Notes under the pieces: generated by a model
Seen by the model: only the letters and a program-made list of their open reading frames with translations
Databases searched by the model: none
Told to the model about the DNA's origin: nothing
Translations under genes and position numbers: made by a program
Shown: positions 46,035 to 55,600 of the stretch, piece by piece
How positions within the stretch are numbered: position 1 is the stretch's first letter
Layout of the letters: every line of letters starts with the position of its first letter
DNA from: an uncultured Subdoligranulum sp.
GTDB taxonomy: Bacteria; Bacillota; Clostridia; Oscillospirales; Ruminococcaceae
Reading direction: 5' to 3'
DNA: 64,000 nucleotides
NCBI GenBank assembly: GCA_900545545.1
Contig: UQZO01000001.1
Span: 310,001 to 374,000, forward strand

Positions 46035-47045
46035 ATTAAAAAGCAACGGTTATTTTATCTGGACTTTGTGCGTGCGGTGGCACTGGTGTCCATTCTGGTG
46101 ATTCACTTCAACGCTACGGTGACAGGGTATTTCACCTTGCCCCACAAACTCTTTGCAAGCGTTTTGCCCTTTGGTATCTATCTGGGCGACTTCGGTTCCT
46201 CGCTGTTTTTCATCGTGTCCGGTGCGGCGCTTGCACTCACCGTCCCGGAGGACCAAAGCCCCCTTACTTTTTACAAAAAACGTGCCAAGGCCATCTATCC
46301 GCTGTTCTGGCTGGCCTGGGTGGTATGTTTTTCCATCCGTTTTGTGACAAAGCCGGGGTACTACGCGGCTGCCAAAACGCCCACACTGCTGCTTACAGTG
46401 CTGGGGCTGGATAACTTTGCGGTAGCGGCCGGCTGGGTCGGTACGGATTTTGCCTGTGTGGGCGAGTGGTTCCTGGGCAGTATCCTGTTCCTGTATCTGC
46501 TGTTCCCGCTCTTGCACCGCGGACTCAGACGCAAGCCCTGGCTTACCTGGATTGTGGCGGTGCTCGTCTGCCTGCCGATCCATCTGGCCGGTTGGGATGC
46601 GCGCCTGGTGGCGATTCATGTGCTGGAATTTATGTTCGGTATGCAGTATCTCCGCCTGCAGAAAAATGCCAAAGTAGGGCTGGCGGTGCTGTTTGCGGTG
46701 GGCACCGTGGCCTGCACCAATCTGGACAGCAAAATCACCTGCGCGTTTTTCAGTATGGTTGTTTTTACTGTGCTGGCGGGAATTTCCCACTGGCTGGACC
46801 GTCCCTGGCCGCGTGTGATCTGCGGGCGGCTTGCCAAACTTTCCTATGCGATTTTCCTCGTCCATCACGTGCTGATCCAGCGCATGGCAGAGAATTTTGA
46901 CCTGGCGGCGCTGACCCGGCGTGATACGGCTTTTCTGTTCCTGATCTATCTGGCAGCTGTGTGGGCCGCGGCGGAAGCACTGCTTTGGCTGCAGCGCTGC
47001 TTGCAGAAAGGGTATGCTGCACTGCGCCCGTCGGCTGGCATGTGA
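46035..47045 (+). CDS. Acyltransferase 3 family membrane protein (probable ATT start)
   Basis: 336 residues, about ten membrane helices. Acyltransferase 3 proteins O-acetylate or otherwise acylate surface sugars. The N-terminal family signature is FYLDFVRAVALVSILVIHF, with the conserved His at residue 24. No ATG, GTG or TTG precedes that signature in frame. An ATT at 46035 stands 7 bases after AAGGGGAG and yields (M)KKQRLFYLDF; the first conventional start, GTG at 46068, would remove the conserved YLDF. It ends the glycan cassette, so the polymer is probably acylated. Followed by a terminator. Confidence 0.85.
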   Translation: MKKQRLFYLDFVRAVALVSILVIHFNATVTGYFTLPHKLFASVLPFGIYLGDFGSSLFFIVSGAALALTVPEDQSPLTFYKKRAKAIYPLFWLAWVVCFSIRFVTKPGYYAAAKTPTLLLTVLGLDNFAVAAGWVGTDFACVGEWFLGSILFLYLLFPLLHRGLRRKPWLTWIVAVLVCLPIHLAGWDARLVAIHVLEFMFGMQYLRLQKNAKVGLAVLFAVGTVACTNLDSKITCAFFSMVVFTVLAGISHWLDRPWPRVICGRLAKLSYAIFLVHHVLIQRMAENFDLAALTRRDTAFLFLIYLAAVWAAAEALLWLQRCLQKGYAALRPSAGM

Positions 47046-47059
47046 CCTATCATCTTAAA

Positions 47060-47090
47060 CCCTGCTGTCATAACAGCAGGGACTTTTTTT
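47060..47090 (+). terminator. Intrinsic terminator of the glycan cassette
   Basis: Perfect 9-bp stem CCCTGCTGT / ACAGCAGGG, loop CATA, then AC and seven T. Confidence 0.92.
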
Positions 47091-47112
47091 GCCGGCGGGG
47101 TGTTGGGACCTC

Positions 47113-47141
47113 TGTACAAAAATTGACCGGTACGGTATAAT
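47113..47141 (+). promoter_or_regulatory. hprK operon promoter
   Basis: TGTACA (47113-47118), 17-base spacer, perfect TATAAT (47136-47141), 40 bases before the hprK start. Confidence 0.7.
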
Positions 47142-47181
47142 AAGACTAATATTGAATACCTCACGAAAGGGGCGTTTGGTT

Positions 47182-48114
47182 GTGTCTGAATTTTCTGTAT
47201 CCCTTGCAAAATTGGCAGAGGAAGCAAACCTGACGGTGGCATATACACCCTGTGAGCTGGACAAAGTCAAAGTAACGGCGACCGAGGTGTACCGCCCCGG
47301 CATTTTACTGGCCGGGTATTACGAAAATTTTGATAATACCCGTGTGCAGATCATCGGTCTGACGGAAATGTCCTACCTGGAGGAACTGTCCACCTCGCTG
47401 CGGAACATGCGCCTGGAAAAACTGTTCTCCTTCCAGCCGCCAGCGGTGATCCTGACCCGGAATATGCAGCCGCTCTCGGAGATGATGCAGTACGCCAAAC
47501 AGTACTCCGTGCCTCTTTTGATGTCCACGGAAATGACGTCTGCATTGATGGGCGTTCTGATCACGACGCTCAATACCGAGCTGGCCCCGCGCATCACCCG
47601 CCATGGCGTCCTGGTGGAGGTGTACGGCGAAGGCATCCTGATCCTCGGCGATTCGGGTGTCGGAAAAAGCGAAACCGCCATTGAACTTGTCAAACGCGGT
47701 CACCGCCTGATTGCCGATGATGCCGTGGAGCTGCGCAGGGTTTCGTATCGCAGCATTCTGGGTACGGCACCGGCCAACATCCGCCATTTTATCGAGCTGC
47801 GCGGCATTGGCATCATCAACGTGGCCCATGTATTTGGCATCGGTTCGGTGCGCAGCAGCGTGGAAGTAGAAATGGTGGTTCAGCTGGAACCCTGGGACCG
47901 CACGAAAAATTACGACCGTACCGGCCTTGACACCGAGTATTACGATATTCTGGGCGTCAAGGTTCCCAGCATGCTGATTCCTGTTATGCCCGGCCGTAAC
48001 CTGGCGGTCATTCTGGAAACGGCAGCCATCAACAACCGTACCAAAGAGATGGGATACAATGCAGCCAAAGAACTGTTGGCACAGTTGGGCCTGCAGGATG
48101 ATATCTCGCTGTAA
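47182..48114 (+). CDS. hprK: HPr kinase/phosphorylase
   Basis: 310 residues. HprK phosphorylates and dephosphorylates HPr on Ser46, setting carbon catabolite repression in Gram-positives. The C-terminal catalytic domain has His141, Walker A GDSGVGKS (156-163) and LIADDAVELRR; the ELRGIGIINV signature follows. The GTG at 47182 is preferred because AAAGGGG lies 9 bases upstream; the TTG at 47176 is too close. It heads a run of genes typical for Clostridia (PHP, glucokinase, murB, rapZ, whiA). Confidence 0.96.
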   Translation: MSEFSVSLAKLAEEANLTVAYTPCELDKVKVTATEVYRPGILLAGYYENFDNTRVQIIGLTEMSYLEELSTSLRNMRLEKLFSFQPPAVILTRNMQPLSEMMQYAKQYSVPLLMSTEMTSALMGVLITTLNTELAPRITRHGVLVEVYGEGILILGDSGVGKSETAIELVKRGHRLIADDAVELRRVSYRSILGTAPANIRHFIELRGIGIINVAHVFGIGSVRSSVEVEMVVQLEPWDRTKNYDRTGLDTEYYDILGVKVPSMLIPVMPGRNLAVILETAAINNRTKEMGYNAAKELLAQLGLQDDISL

Positions 48115-48146
48115 ATTTTATAAAGGAAAAGAGAGAAACCAAATTC

Positions 48147-48896
48147 ATGCAGATGATTGCAGACCTGCACACCCATACACTGTGTGCTACCCATGCGTTT
48201 CAGACCCTGAATGAAATGGCCGCAGCCGCCAAGGAAACCGGTTACTGCGCCATGGCCGTTACGGACCATGCCCCGGCTATGCCGGACGCACCCCATATAT
48301 GGCATTTTTCCAACGGCGGTGCACTGCCCCGCACGGTGGATGGTATTGCCATGCTGTACGGTGCGGAAGCCAATGTAATGGACACCAAGGGGGGCCTGGA
48401 TTTATCTCAGGCGCAGCTGGCGGCGCAGGATTGGGTGGTGGTCTCCATCCACAGCCCGTGCATGCCCGGACTTCTGACCCGCAAGGAAGCCAACCGAATC
48501 TGGCTGAATGTGGCAGAAAATCCGTATGTGGACTGCATCGGACATTCCGAACAGGAAAATTACCGCTATGACTATGATCTGGTCACCAAGGCGTTTGCAA
48601 AGAATCATAAAGTTGTGGAGCTGAATGCCGGATCTTTTGCGGTCCGCAAGGATGGCATTCCCAATATGCGGGCGCTGCTGAAAGCGTGCCTGGAAAACGG
48701 CTGCCGCATTGCGGTGGACAGTGACGCACACAGTGCCTGGCGGATCCAGACGGCATTGCAGCCGCTGTATGCCATGCTGGAGGAGCTGTCCTTCCCGGAA
48801 GAACTGATCGTTAACGCAACGCGGGAGAATCTGGTACAGGAGCTGAAACTGCATGGCCGCCGCTGTGCAGAAGAAATAGGAGGCATTTTATTATGA
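48147..48896 (+). CDS. PHP-domain phosphatase (YcdX-like)
   Basis: 249 residues. PHP metal-binding motifs are intact: DLHTHTLCATHA at the N-terminus, VTDHAP, SIHSP, GHSE and the C-terminal DSDAHS. The closest group is the small YcdX-type PHP phosphatases; the substrate is not known. It lies between hprK and glucokinase, and its stop overlaps the glucokinase start in ATGA, so the two are translationally coupled. Confidence 0.9.
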   Translation: MQMIADLHTHTLCATHAFQTLNEMAAAAKETGYCAMAVTDHAPAMPDAPHIWHFSNGGALPRTVDGIAMLYGAEANVMDTKGGLDLSQAQLAAQDWVVVSIHSPCMPGLLTRKEANRIWLNVAENPYVDCIGHSEQENYRYDYDLVTKAFAKNHKVVELNAGSFAVRKDGIPNMRALLKACLENGCRIAVDSDAHSAWRIQTALQPLYAMLEELSFPEELIVNATRENLVQELKLHGRRCAEEIGGILL

Positions 48897-49849
48897 GTCA
48901 GTATACTATCGGTATCGATCTGGGCGGCACCACCATGACCGCCGGCCTTGTCAACGAAAACTACGAGATCGTCGGCAAAATCACCTGGGCTACCCGGCTT
49001 CCGCGCCCGGCGGCTGATCTGGAAAAGGCGTTGGCAGACCTCTGCCATGCTGTTGCCAAGGAGAATAACATCGATTTCTCCGACGTAAAATATGTGGGTA
49101 TTGGTACGCCCGGCAGTGTGAATTTCACCACCGGCTTTGTGGGATACAATACCAACTTCGGCTACTATGACTGGAACCTCGGCCCCGATATGGAAAAACT
49201 GCTGGGCTGCAAAGTGTACGTAGAAAACGACGCCAACGCAGCAGCGTTTGGCGAGTACATTGCGGGCGGTGCCAAAGGCTATAAGGATGCCGTTGTCATT
49301 ACGCTGGGCACCGGCATCGGCAGCGGCATCATCCTCGGCGGCAAGATCGTGCGCGGCTTCAACTTTGCTGCGGGCGAGATGGGTCACACTGTGATCGTCA
49401 AGGGCGGACGCAAGTGCAACTGCGGCCGCAGCGGCTGCTGGGAGCGCTATGCCTCTGCCCGCGCCCTGACCGAGGACACCAAGGCCGCCATGCAGGAGCA
49501 CAGCGACACGCTGATGTGGAAACTGGTGCCGGATATCGACCACGTGAATGCCAAGACCTCCTTTGACGCCATGGCCAAGGGGGATGCTCTGGCCAAGCAG
49601 GTGGTAGAGAACTGGATGGAGTACGTGGCCTGTGGCCTGGCGAACGTCGTCAACACCTTTGAACCCGAAGTGATCTGCGTGGGCGGCGGCGTTTCCAACC
49701 AGGGGGAAGTCCTGCTGGGACCGGTGCGTGCCTATGTGGAGAAGGAAACCCACGATATTACCGGTGGCCGTGTGCCGGAAATCCGTGCCTGCGAGCTGCG
49801 CAATGATGCCGGTGTGATTGGTGCGGCAGCGCTGGAAGTCTCGATCTGA
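48893..49849 (+). CDS. glcK: ROK family glucokinase
   Basis: 318 residues. It phosphorylates glucose with ATP, providing glucose-6-phosphate, and pairs with pfkA downstream. ROK features: ATP-binding IGIDLGGTTMTAG, catalytic Asp in VENDANAAA, GEMGHTVI and the zinc motif CNCGRSGCWE. AGGAGG precedes the ATG. Other ROK sugars cannot be excluded, but length and context favour glucose. Confidence 0.92.
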   Translation: MSQYTIGIDLGGTTMTAGLVNENYEIVGKITWATRLPRPAADLEKALADLCHAVAKENNIDFSDVKYVGIGTPGSVNFTTGFVGYNTNFGYYDWNLGPDMEKLLGCKVYVENDANAAAFGEYIAGGAKGYKDAVVITLGTGIGSGIILGGKIVRGFNFAAGEMGHTVIVKGGRKCNCGRSGCWERYASARALTEDTKAAMQEHSDTLMWKLVPDIDHVNAKTSFDAMAKGDALAKQVVENWMEYVACGLANVVNTFEPEVICVGGGVSNQGEVLLGPVRAYVEKETHDITGGRVPEIRACELRNDAGVIGAAALEVSI

Positions 49850-49888
49850 GTGCGGCCATCAGAAAAACATTTGGCAAGGGGAGAAACC

Positions 49889-50815
49889 ATGCACGAGCAA
49901 TTGATGACGGCATTGCGTCAGGACTTGCAGGCGGCAAACCTGTCTTACACGGAGAGGGAACCGCTGGCGGCGCATACGACCTTCCGCATCGGCGGTCCGG
50001 CTGCGTTCTGGTGCGTGCCGCGCGATGTAGCGCAGTTGCGTGCAACGTTGGCCTGCTGCAAGGCACATGCCGTTCGCTATTATCTGCTGGGAAACGGCTC
50101 CAATACACTGTTTGCTGACGAAGGTTTCGACGGTGTGGTGGTAGATCTGCGGGAACTGGCACCGCCGGTTGCCGCCGCCACGCAAGGAGATAATGTGTCC
50201 CTCACCGCCGGCGCCGGAATGACCCTGGGACGCCTTTGCGCGGAGGCACAGCAAAGAGGCCTTGCGGGCCTGGAATTTGCCTGCGGGATTCCCGGAACCG
50301 TCGGCGGTGCCGTCTATATGAATGCCGGGGCCTACGGCGGGGAACTGAAGGATGTTCTGACCGAAGTGACCTTTCTGGACGAAACACTGGAGCTGCGTAC
50401 TTTGCCGGTGACGGAACTGGCCATGGGGTATCGCACAAGCGTTTTTGAAAAGAATCCGTCCTGGTGTGTCGTATCGGCAACGGTTTCTTTGCAGCCTGGG
50501 GATGCCGCGCAAATTCTTGCACAGATGCAGGATTACCTTCAGCGCCGCAAGGATAAGCAACCCCTGGAATGGCCCAGTGCGGGCAGCACCTTCAAGCGCC
50601 CGCAGGGGGCGTTTGCAGGCAAGCTGATCGAAGAGTGCGGCCTGCGCGGTTTTGCTGTGGGCGGAGCACAGATCAGCGAGAAGCATTGCGGCTTTGTCAT
50701 CAACAAAGGCGGCGCGACCTGTGCGGATGTGGTGGCGCTGACCGAGGAAGTCAAACGTATTGTCCGGGAAAAAACCGGCTTTGTTTTGGAACGTGAAATC
50801 CGCGTGGTGAGATAA
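49889..50815 (+). CDS. murB: UDP-N-acetylenolpyruvoylglucosamine reductase
   Basis: 308 residues. MurB reduces the enolpyruvyl group of UDP-GlcNAc-enolpyruvate to UDP-MurNAc with NADPH and FAD. FAD-binding segments TTFRIGGPAAF, LGNGSNTLF and ACGIPGTVGGAVYMNAGAYGG are present. The proton donor serine lies in SAGSTFKRP. The C-terminal form is the short (type II) MurB common in Firmicutes. The ATG at 49889 has AAGGGGAG upstream; the 13 residues before it in frame are not family-like. Confidence 0.96.
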   Translation: MHEQLMTALRQDLQAANLSYTEREPLAAHTTFRIGGPAAFWCVPRDVAQLRATLACCKAHAVRYYLLGNGSNTLFADEGFDGVVVDLRELAPPVAAATQGDNVSLTAGAGMTLGRLCAEAQQRGLAGLEFACGIPGTVGGAVYMNAGAYGGELKDVLTEVTFLDETLELRTLPVTELAMGYRTSVFEKNPSWCVVSATVSLQPGDAAQILAQMQDYLQRRKDKQPLEWPSAGSTFKRPQGAFAGKLIEECGLRGFAVGGAQISEKHCGFVINKGGATCADVVALTEEVKRIVREKTGFVLEREIRVVR

Positions 50816-50833
50816 ATTTAGGTGGTGCGGAAG

Positions 50834-51697
50834 ATGAATTTTTTGATCGTGACGGGCCTTTCGGGGGCAGGTAAATCGATGGCTGTCAATGCGCTGGAGG
50901 ATATCGGCTTCTTCTGCATTGATAATATCCCGGTGGATTTGCTGCCGCGTATCGTGGACTTTGCGCTGCAGGGCGAAAATCAGCTCAGCCGCGTGGCGGT
51001 TGTGATGGATGTTCGCGGCGTGCGCAACAGCGATCAGCTGGAGCAGGCGCTGGCTGATCTCGATGAGAAAAAAATCGAGTATGAGATCCTGTTTTTGGAT
51101 GCCAACAGCAACACCATCCAGCGGCGGTATAAAGAAACCCGCCGCCAGCACCCGATTTCCGTTTCCGATCATGTTTCCATCGAGGAAGCCATCGAGCGGG
51201 AACGCCGTCTGTTGCAGCCGCTGCGCAGCCGTGCCAAATATGTGATTGATACCTCCTTGCTGAGCGCTGCCCAGAACAAAGAGCGTGTCTGCGGTCTGTT
51301 CCTGGATAAGGGGAAATCCCCCATGGCGCTCACGGTGGTCTCTTTCGGCTTTAAATACGGTCTGCCGCAGGAGGCGGACCTGGTGTTGGATGTGCGCTGC
51401 CTGCCCAATCCCTTCTATGTGCCGGAACTGAAAAATCTTACCGGCATGGAGCAGCCGGTGGTGGACTATGTGATGGCGGCGCCGGAATCCCAGGAGCTGC
51501 TGCGCCGCTACGAAAGCATGCTGGAGTATGCGCTGCCGCTCTATGTGAAAGAAGGTAAAAGCCAGCTGATGATCGCGGTTGGCTGTACCGGCGGTAAACA
51601 CCGCTCCATTACATTTGCCCGCAAAATCGGAGAATTTTGCCAGAAGCTGGGGTATGAACCCAGCATACAGCACCGTGACGCAAAGCGGACGCTGTGA
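50834..51697 (+). CDS. rapZ: RapZ/YvcJ family nucleotide-binding protein
   Basis: 287 residues. P-loop GLSGAGKS (8-15) near the N-terminus, then ALEDIGFFCIDNIP, and the C-terminal GCTGGKHRSI block that holds the RNA-binding part in Escherichia RapZ. In Firmicutes the homologue YvcJ is a GTPase linked to competence and cell-wall metabolism. The ATG at 50834 has AGGTGG 8 bases upstream. It is followed directly by whiA; yvcK, which usually lies between them, is not here. Confidence 0.95.
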   Translation: MNFLIVTGLSGAGKSMAVNALEDIGFFCIDNIPVDLLPRIVDFALQGENQLSRVAVVMDVRGVRNSDQLEQALADLDEKKIEYEILFLDANSNTIQRRYKETRRQHPISVSDHVSIEEAIERERRLLQPLRSRAKYVIDTSLLSAAQNKERVCGLFLDKGKSPMALTVVSFGFKYGLPQEADLVLDVRCLPNPFYVPELKNLTGMEQPVVDYVMAAPESQELLRRYESMLEYALPLYVKEGKSQLMIAVGCTGGKHRSITFARKIGEFCQKLGYEPSIQHRDAKRTL

Positions 51698-51730
51698 TCG
51701 TTCGTATACGCGCCAAGGAGGAACGACTGT

Positions 51731-52666
51731 TTGAGTTTTTCGCAAGAGGTAAAAAATGAGATCCTGCGTCACAGGATCACAAAACCTTGCTGCAACGTGG
51801 CCGCCGCATATGCGGTGGCCTGTTTTGGTAAGTACTTTGATGACCGCGGTGTGGTTCTGCAAACGGAAAACGAGGGCGTAGCTCTCTTTGCCCAGAAAGC
51901 TTACCGGCGCTGCGGCGTTCAGGGCGAGGTACTGCGCAAGGAGCGTCCCACAGGTCCGGTGTTTGAATTCAGCGTGAAGGACGGCGCAGAGATCGAAAAG
52001 ATGCTGGACCTGTTCGGCCATACCGGCAAAGAGCCCACACTGCGGATTCGCCCGGAACATTTCAAATGCCAGAAATGCGTCCAGACCTTTATTGCGTCCG
52101 CTTTTTTATGCTGCGGCACCATGACGGACCCGGAAAAAAGCTATAATCTGGAATTTTTGTCCACGCGGCACTATCTTTCCCAGCAGTTGGAAGCGATGCT
52201 GGCGGAACATGATTTTCATCCTCACCGTGCCTTGCGCAAGGGCGCCAATACCGTCTATGTGAAAGCGGCGGATCATATTGAGGATCTGCTGACGTTTATG
52301 GGGGCGGGCGGCGCCGCCATGCGCATCATGGACCAGCGCCTGTATAACGAAATGCGCAACAAGACCAACCGTCTGTCCAACTGCGAAACAGCCAACCTGG
52401 GCAAGAGCGTACAGGCGGCGGTGCAGGTACAGCTGGCCATTGAACGGCTGGAAGCCGCCGGGGCCCTGGCTACTTTGCCGGAAAATCTGCGCCAGACGGC
52501 CAAGATGCGGATGCAGTATCCCGACCTGCCGCTGGCTAAGTTGGCCCAGAAAATGGACCCGCCGGTAAGCAAGGCGGGGCTATCCCATCGGCTGAAACGA
52601 ATTCAGGAGGCTGCACAGCGCTTGCAGGATACAGCCTCATCGGAAAAGGAAACAAACCATGCCTGA
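51731..52666 (+). CDS. whiA: DNA-binding protein WhiA
   Basis: 311 residues from a TTG with AAGGAGG upstream. The N-terminal part (SFSQEVKNEIL, about 1-190) is the WhiA LAGLIDADG-like domain; the C-terminal helix-turn-helix lies at about 275-305 (PPVSKAGLSHRLKRIQE). WhiA regulates sporulation in actinomycetes and division or wall functions in Firmicutes. The 3' end overlaps the dnaE start by 8 bases. Confidence 0.95.
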   Translation: MSFSQEVKNEILRHRITKPCCNVAAAYAVACFGKYFDDRGVVLQTENEGVALFAQKAYRRCGVQGEVLRKERPTGPVFEFSVKDGAEIEKMLDLFGHTGKEPTLRIRPEHFKCQKCVQTFIASAFLCCGTMTDPEKSYNLEFLSTRHYLSQQLEAMLAEHDFHPHRALRKGANTVYVKAADHIEDLLTFMGAGGAAMRIMDQRLYNEMRNKTNRLSNCETANLGKSVQAAVQVQLAIERLEAAGALATLPENLRQTAKMRMQYPDLPLAKLAQKMDPPVSKAGLSHRLKRIQEAAQRLQDTASSEKETNHA

Positions 52667-55600
52667 TACCAACCCGAGACAATTTACCCATCTGCACGTC
52701 CATACCGAGTACAGCCTTCTGGATGGCGCCTGCCGGATTGACCGGATGTTCGATCACCTCAAGGCAATGGGGCAGACGGCCTGTGCCATCACCGACCATG
52801 GTGTGATGTACGGCTGCGTCGCCTTTTTTGATGCTGCCAAAGCGGCGGGCATCAAACCGATCATCGGTTGTGAGGTTTACGTTGCTACCCGTACCCGCTT
52901 TGATAAGGTCAACCGCATTGACGGCAACAGCCACCTGATCCTTTTGTGCAAAGATGAGACGGGATACAGAAATCTGATCAAGATGGTTTCGGCGGGGTTT
53001 GTGGAAGGCTTTTATTCCAAACCGCGTATCGACAAGGATCTGCTGGAACAGCACCATGAGGGACTGATCTGCCTTTCCGCGTGCCTGGCGGGCGAGATCC
53101 CCAAGGCGATTCTGGCGGGGGACTATGAGCGCGCCAAACAAACAGCGCTGTATTATCAGGAACTGTTCGGCGTCGGCAATTATTATATCGAATTGCAGGA
53201 CCACGGCCTGGAGGAAGACCAGGTGGTGCTGCCGCAGCTGATCCGCCTTTCGCGGGAAACCGGCATCCCGATGGTTGCCACCAACGACGCCCACTACATT
53301 ACCAAAGAGGACGCCAAGATGCAGAGCATCCTGCTGTGCATCCAGACCGGCAAAACCATCGCCGACGCAGACCGCATGGAGTTTCAGACAGACGAATTCT
53401 ATCTGAAAAGCGCCGACGAGATGTACGATCTCTTCTCGATGGTGCCGGAAGCCTGCGAAAATACCAACAAGATCGCAGAACAGTGCAATTTCGGCTTCAC
53501 CTTTGGCGAAACCAAACTGCCGTATTTCCGTGCCCCCGACGGCATGGAAAACCAGGCCTATTTTGAAAAGCTCTGCTGGGAAGGGCTGGTACGCCGTTAT
53601 CCCGGCAAAGTGACCGACGCGCTGCGTGAGCGTCTGGCCTACGAGATCAACGTGGTCAAAACGATGGGATATACCAACTATTACCTCATCGTGTACGATT
53701 TTATCAACTACGCCAAGAGCCGGGACATTCCGGTCGGCCCCGGCCGTGGTTCCGGTGCCGGCAGTCTGGCGGCCTACTGCGTCGGTATCACCGATATTGA
53801 CCCCATCCGGTACAACCTGATCTTCGAGCGATTCCTCAACCCCGAGCGTGTTTCCATGCCGGACTTCGACGTGGACTTCTGCTATGAGCGCCGCCAGGAA
53901 GTCATTGATTACGTCAATGAAAAGTATGGCCGCGACCATGTGGCCCAGATCGTGACTTTTGGTACCATGGCGGCCCGCGCCGCCGTGCGTGACGTGGGAC
54001 GTGTCATGGGCATGGCCTATCAGGACGTGGATAAGGTTGCCAAGCTGATTCCCATGGAACTGAAGATGACCTTGCAGAAGGCACTGGAAGTCAGCCCCGA
54101 CCTGAAGGCGATGTATGATGCCGACCCCCAGGTACACGAACTGATCGACACTTCCTTGAAGGTGGAGGGGATGCCCCGTCATGCGTCCACCCATGCCGCC
54201 GGTGTTGTCATTACCCGGGAACCGGCCACGGAGTATGTTCCGCTGGCCACCAACGATGGCTTGCCGGTCACCCAGTTCAATATGGTGGAGATCGAGCGCC
54301 TGGGCCTGCTGAAGATGGACTTTCTGGGGCTGCGTACCCTCACGGTCATTCATGATACCGAGATGGCGGTCCGCCGTAAGGTGCCGGATTTCCGTATGGC
54401 GGAGATCAGCTACGACGACCCCGAAACCTACGCCATGCTGGCGAAAGGCGAAACCGAGGGCATCTTCCAGCTTGAATCTACGGGCATGACCCAGGTGCTG
54501 GTCAGTATGCGGCCCAAGAATCTTGAAGATATCATCGCGCTGATTTCCCTCTACCGCCCGGGCCCTATGGATTCTATCCCGACGTATCTGCGCAACCGGC
54601 GCGAACCGGACAAGATCAGCTACAAGACTCCGCAGCTGGCGCATATTCTGGATGTTACCAACGGCTGTATCGTGTATCAGGAACAGGTCATGCAGATCTT
54701 CCGTGAGCTGGCGGGCTTCAGTTTCGGCCAGGCAGATAACATCCGCCGCGCCATGAGCAAAAAGAAGCACAAGGTCATGGAAGCTGAGAGGGAGCATTTC
54801 GTGCACGGCTGTACCGAACCGGGGAAGGAATGCGCCGGCTGTGTCAAGAACGGCATCCCGGAAGACGTGGCCAACGAGATCTACGACGAAATGATCAGTT
54901 TCGCTTCGTACGCCTTCAATAAATCCCACGCGGCCTGTTATGCCTATGTGGCGTTCCAGACGGCTTATCTGAAATGCCACTATCCCCACGAATTCATGGC
55001 GGCGCTGCTGACCAGCGTGCTGGATAACACTTCCAAAGTGATTGAATACACCAGCGAATGTCAGCGGTTGGGCATCAAGGTATTGCAGCCGGATATCAAT
55101 GTATCCCGTGGCGGATTTACTGCCGACGGCGAATGCATCCGTTTCGGGCTGAACGCCGTGAAAAGCGTGGGCCGCAACCTCATTGATGCAGTGGTCAAGG
55201 AACGGGAGGAACGGCCCTACCGCGGTCTGTATGACTTCTGCCGCCGGATGCATGGCAACGAACTGAACCGCCGCGCACTGGAAAATCTCATCAAGAGCGG
55301 CGCTTTTGATACGCTGGAGCCGTCCCGCCACGGAATGCTGGAATGTGTGGAAGGCATCCTCAAGAGCGTGGAAACGGATATGCGCCAGAACCTGGAAGGT
55401 CAGATGGACCTGTTTGGCATGATGGGCGGCGGCGCACAGGAACAGGCAGCCAACGACTATAAAGTTCCCAAGCTGCCGGAATATCCTACCGGTGAACTGC
55501 TCAAAATGGAGAAAGAGGTGTCCGGTTTGTATCTGTCCGGCCATCCTCTGGATGCTTACCGCGAACAGATTGCCAAGATTTCTACCTGCTCCATCGCACA

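Noticed and set aside
37249..47100. The glycan cassette as a recent horizontally acquired island
   Set aside because: Content is accessory, but base composition and start/RBS style look like the neighbours, and no integrase, IS or attachment repeat flanks it; recent transfer is not supported by what can be seen.
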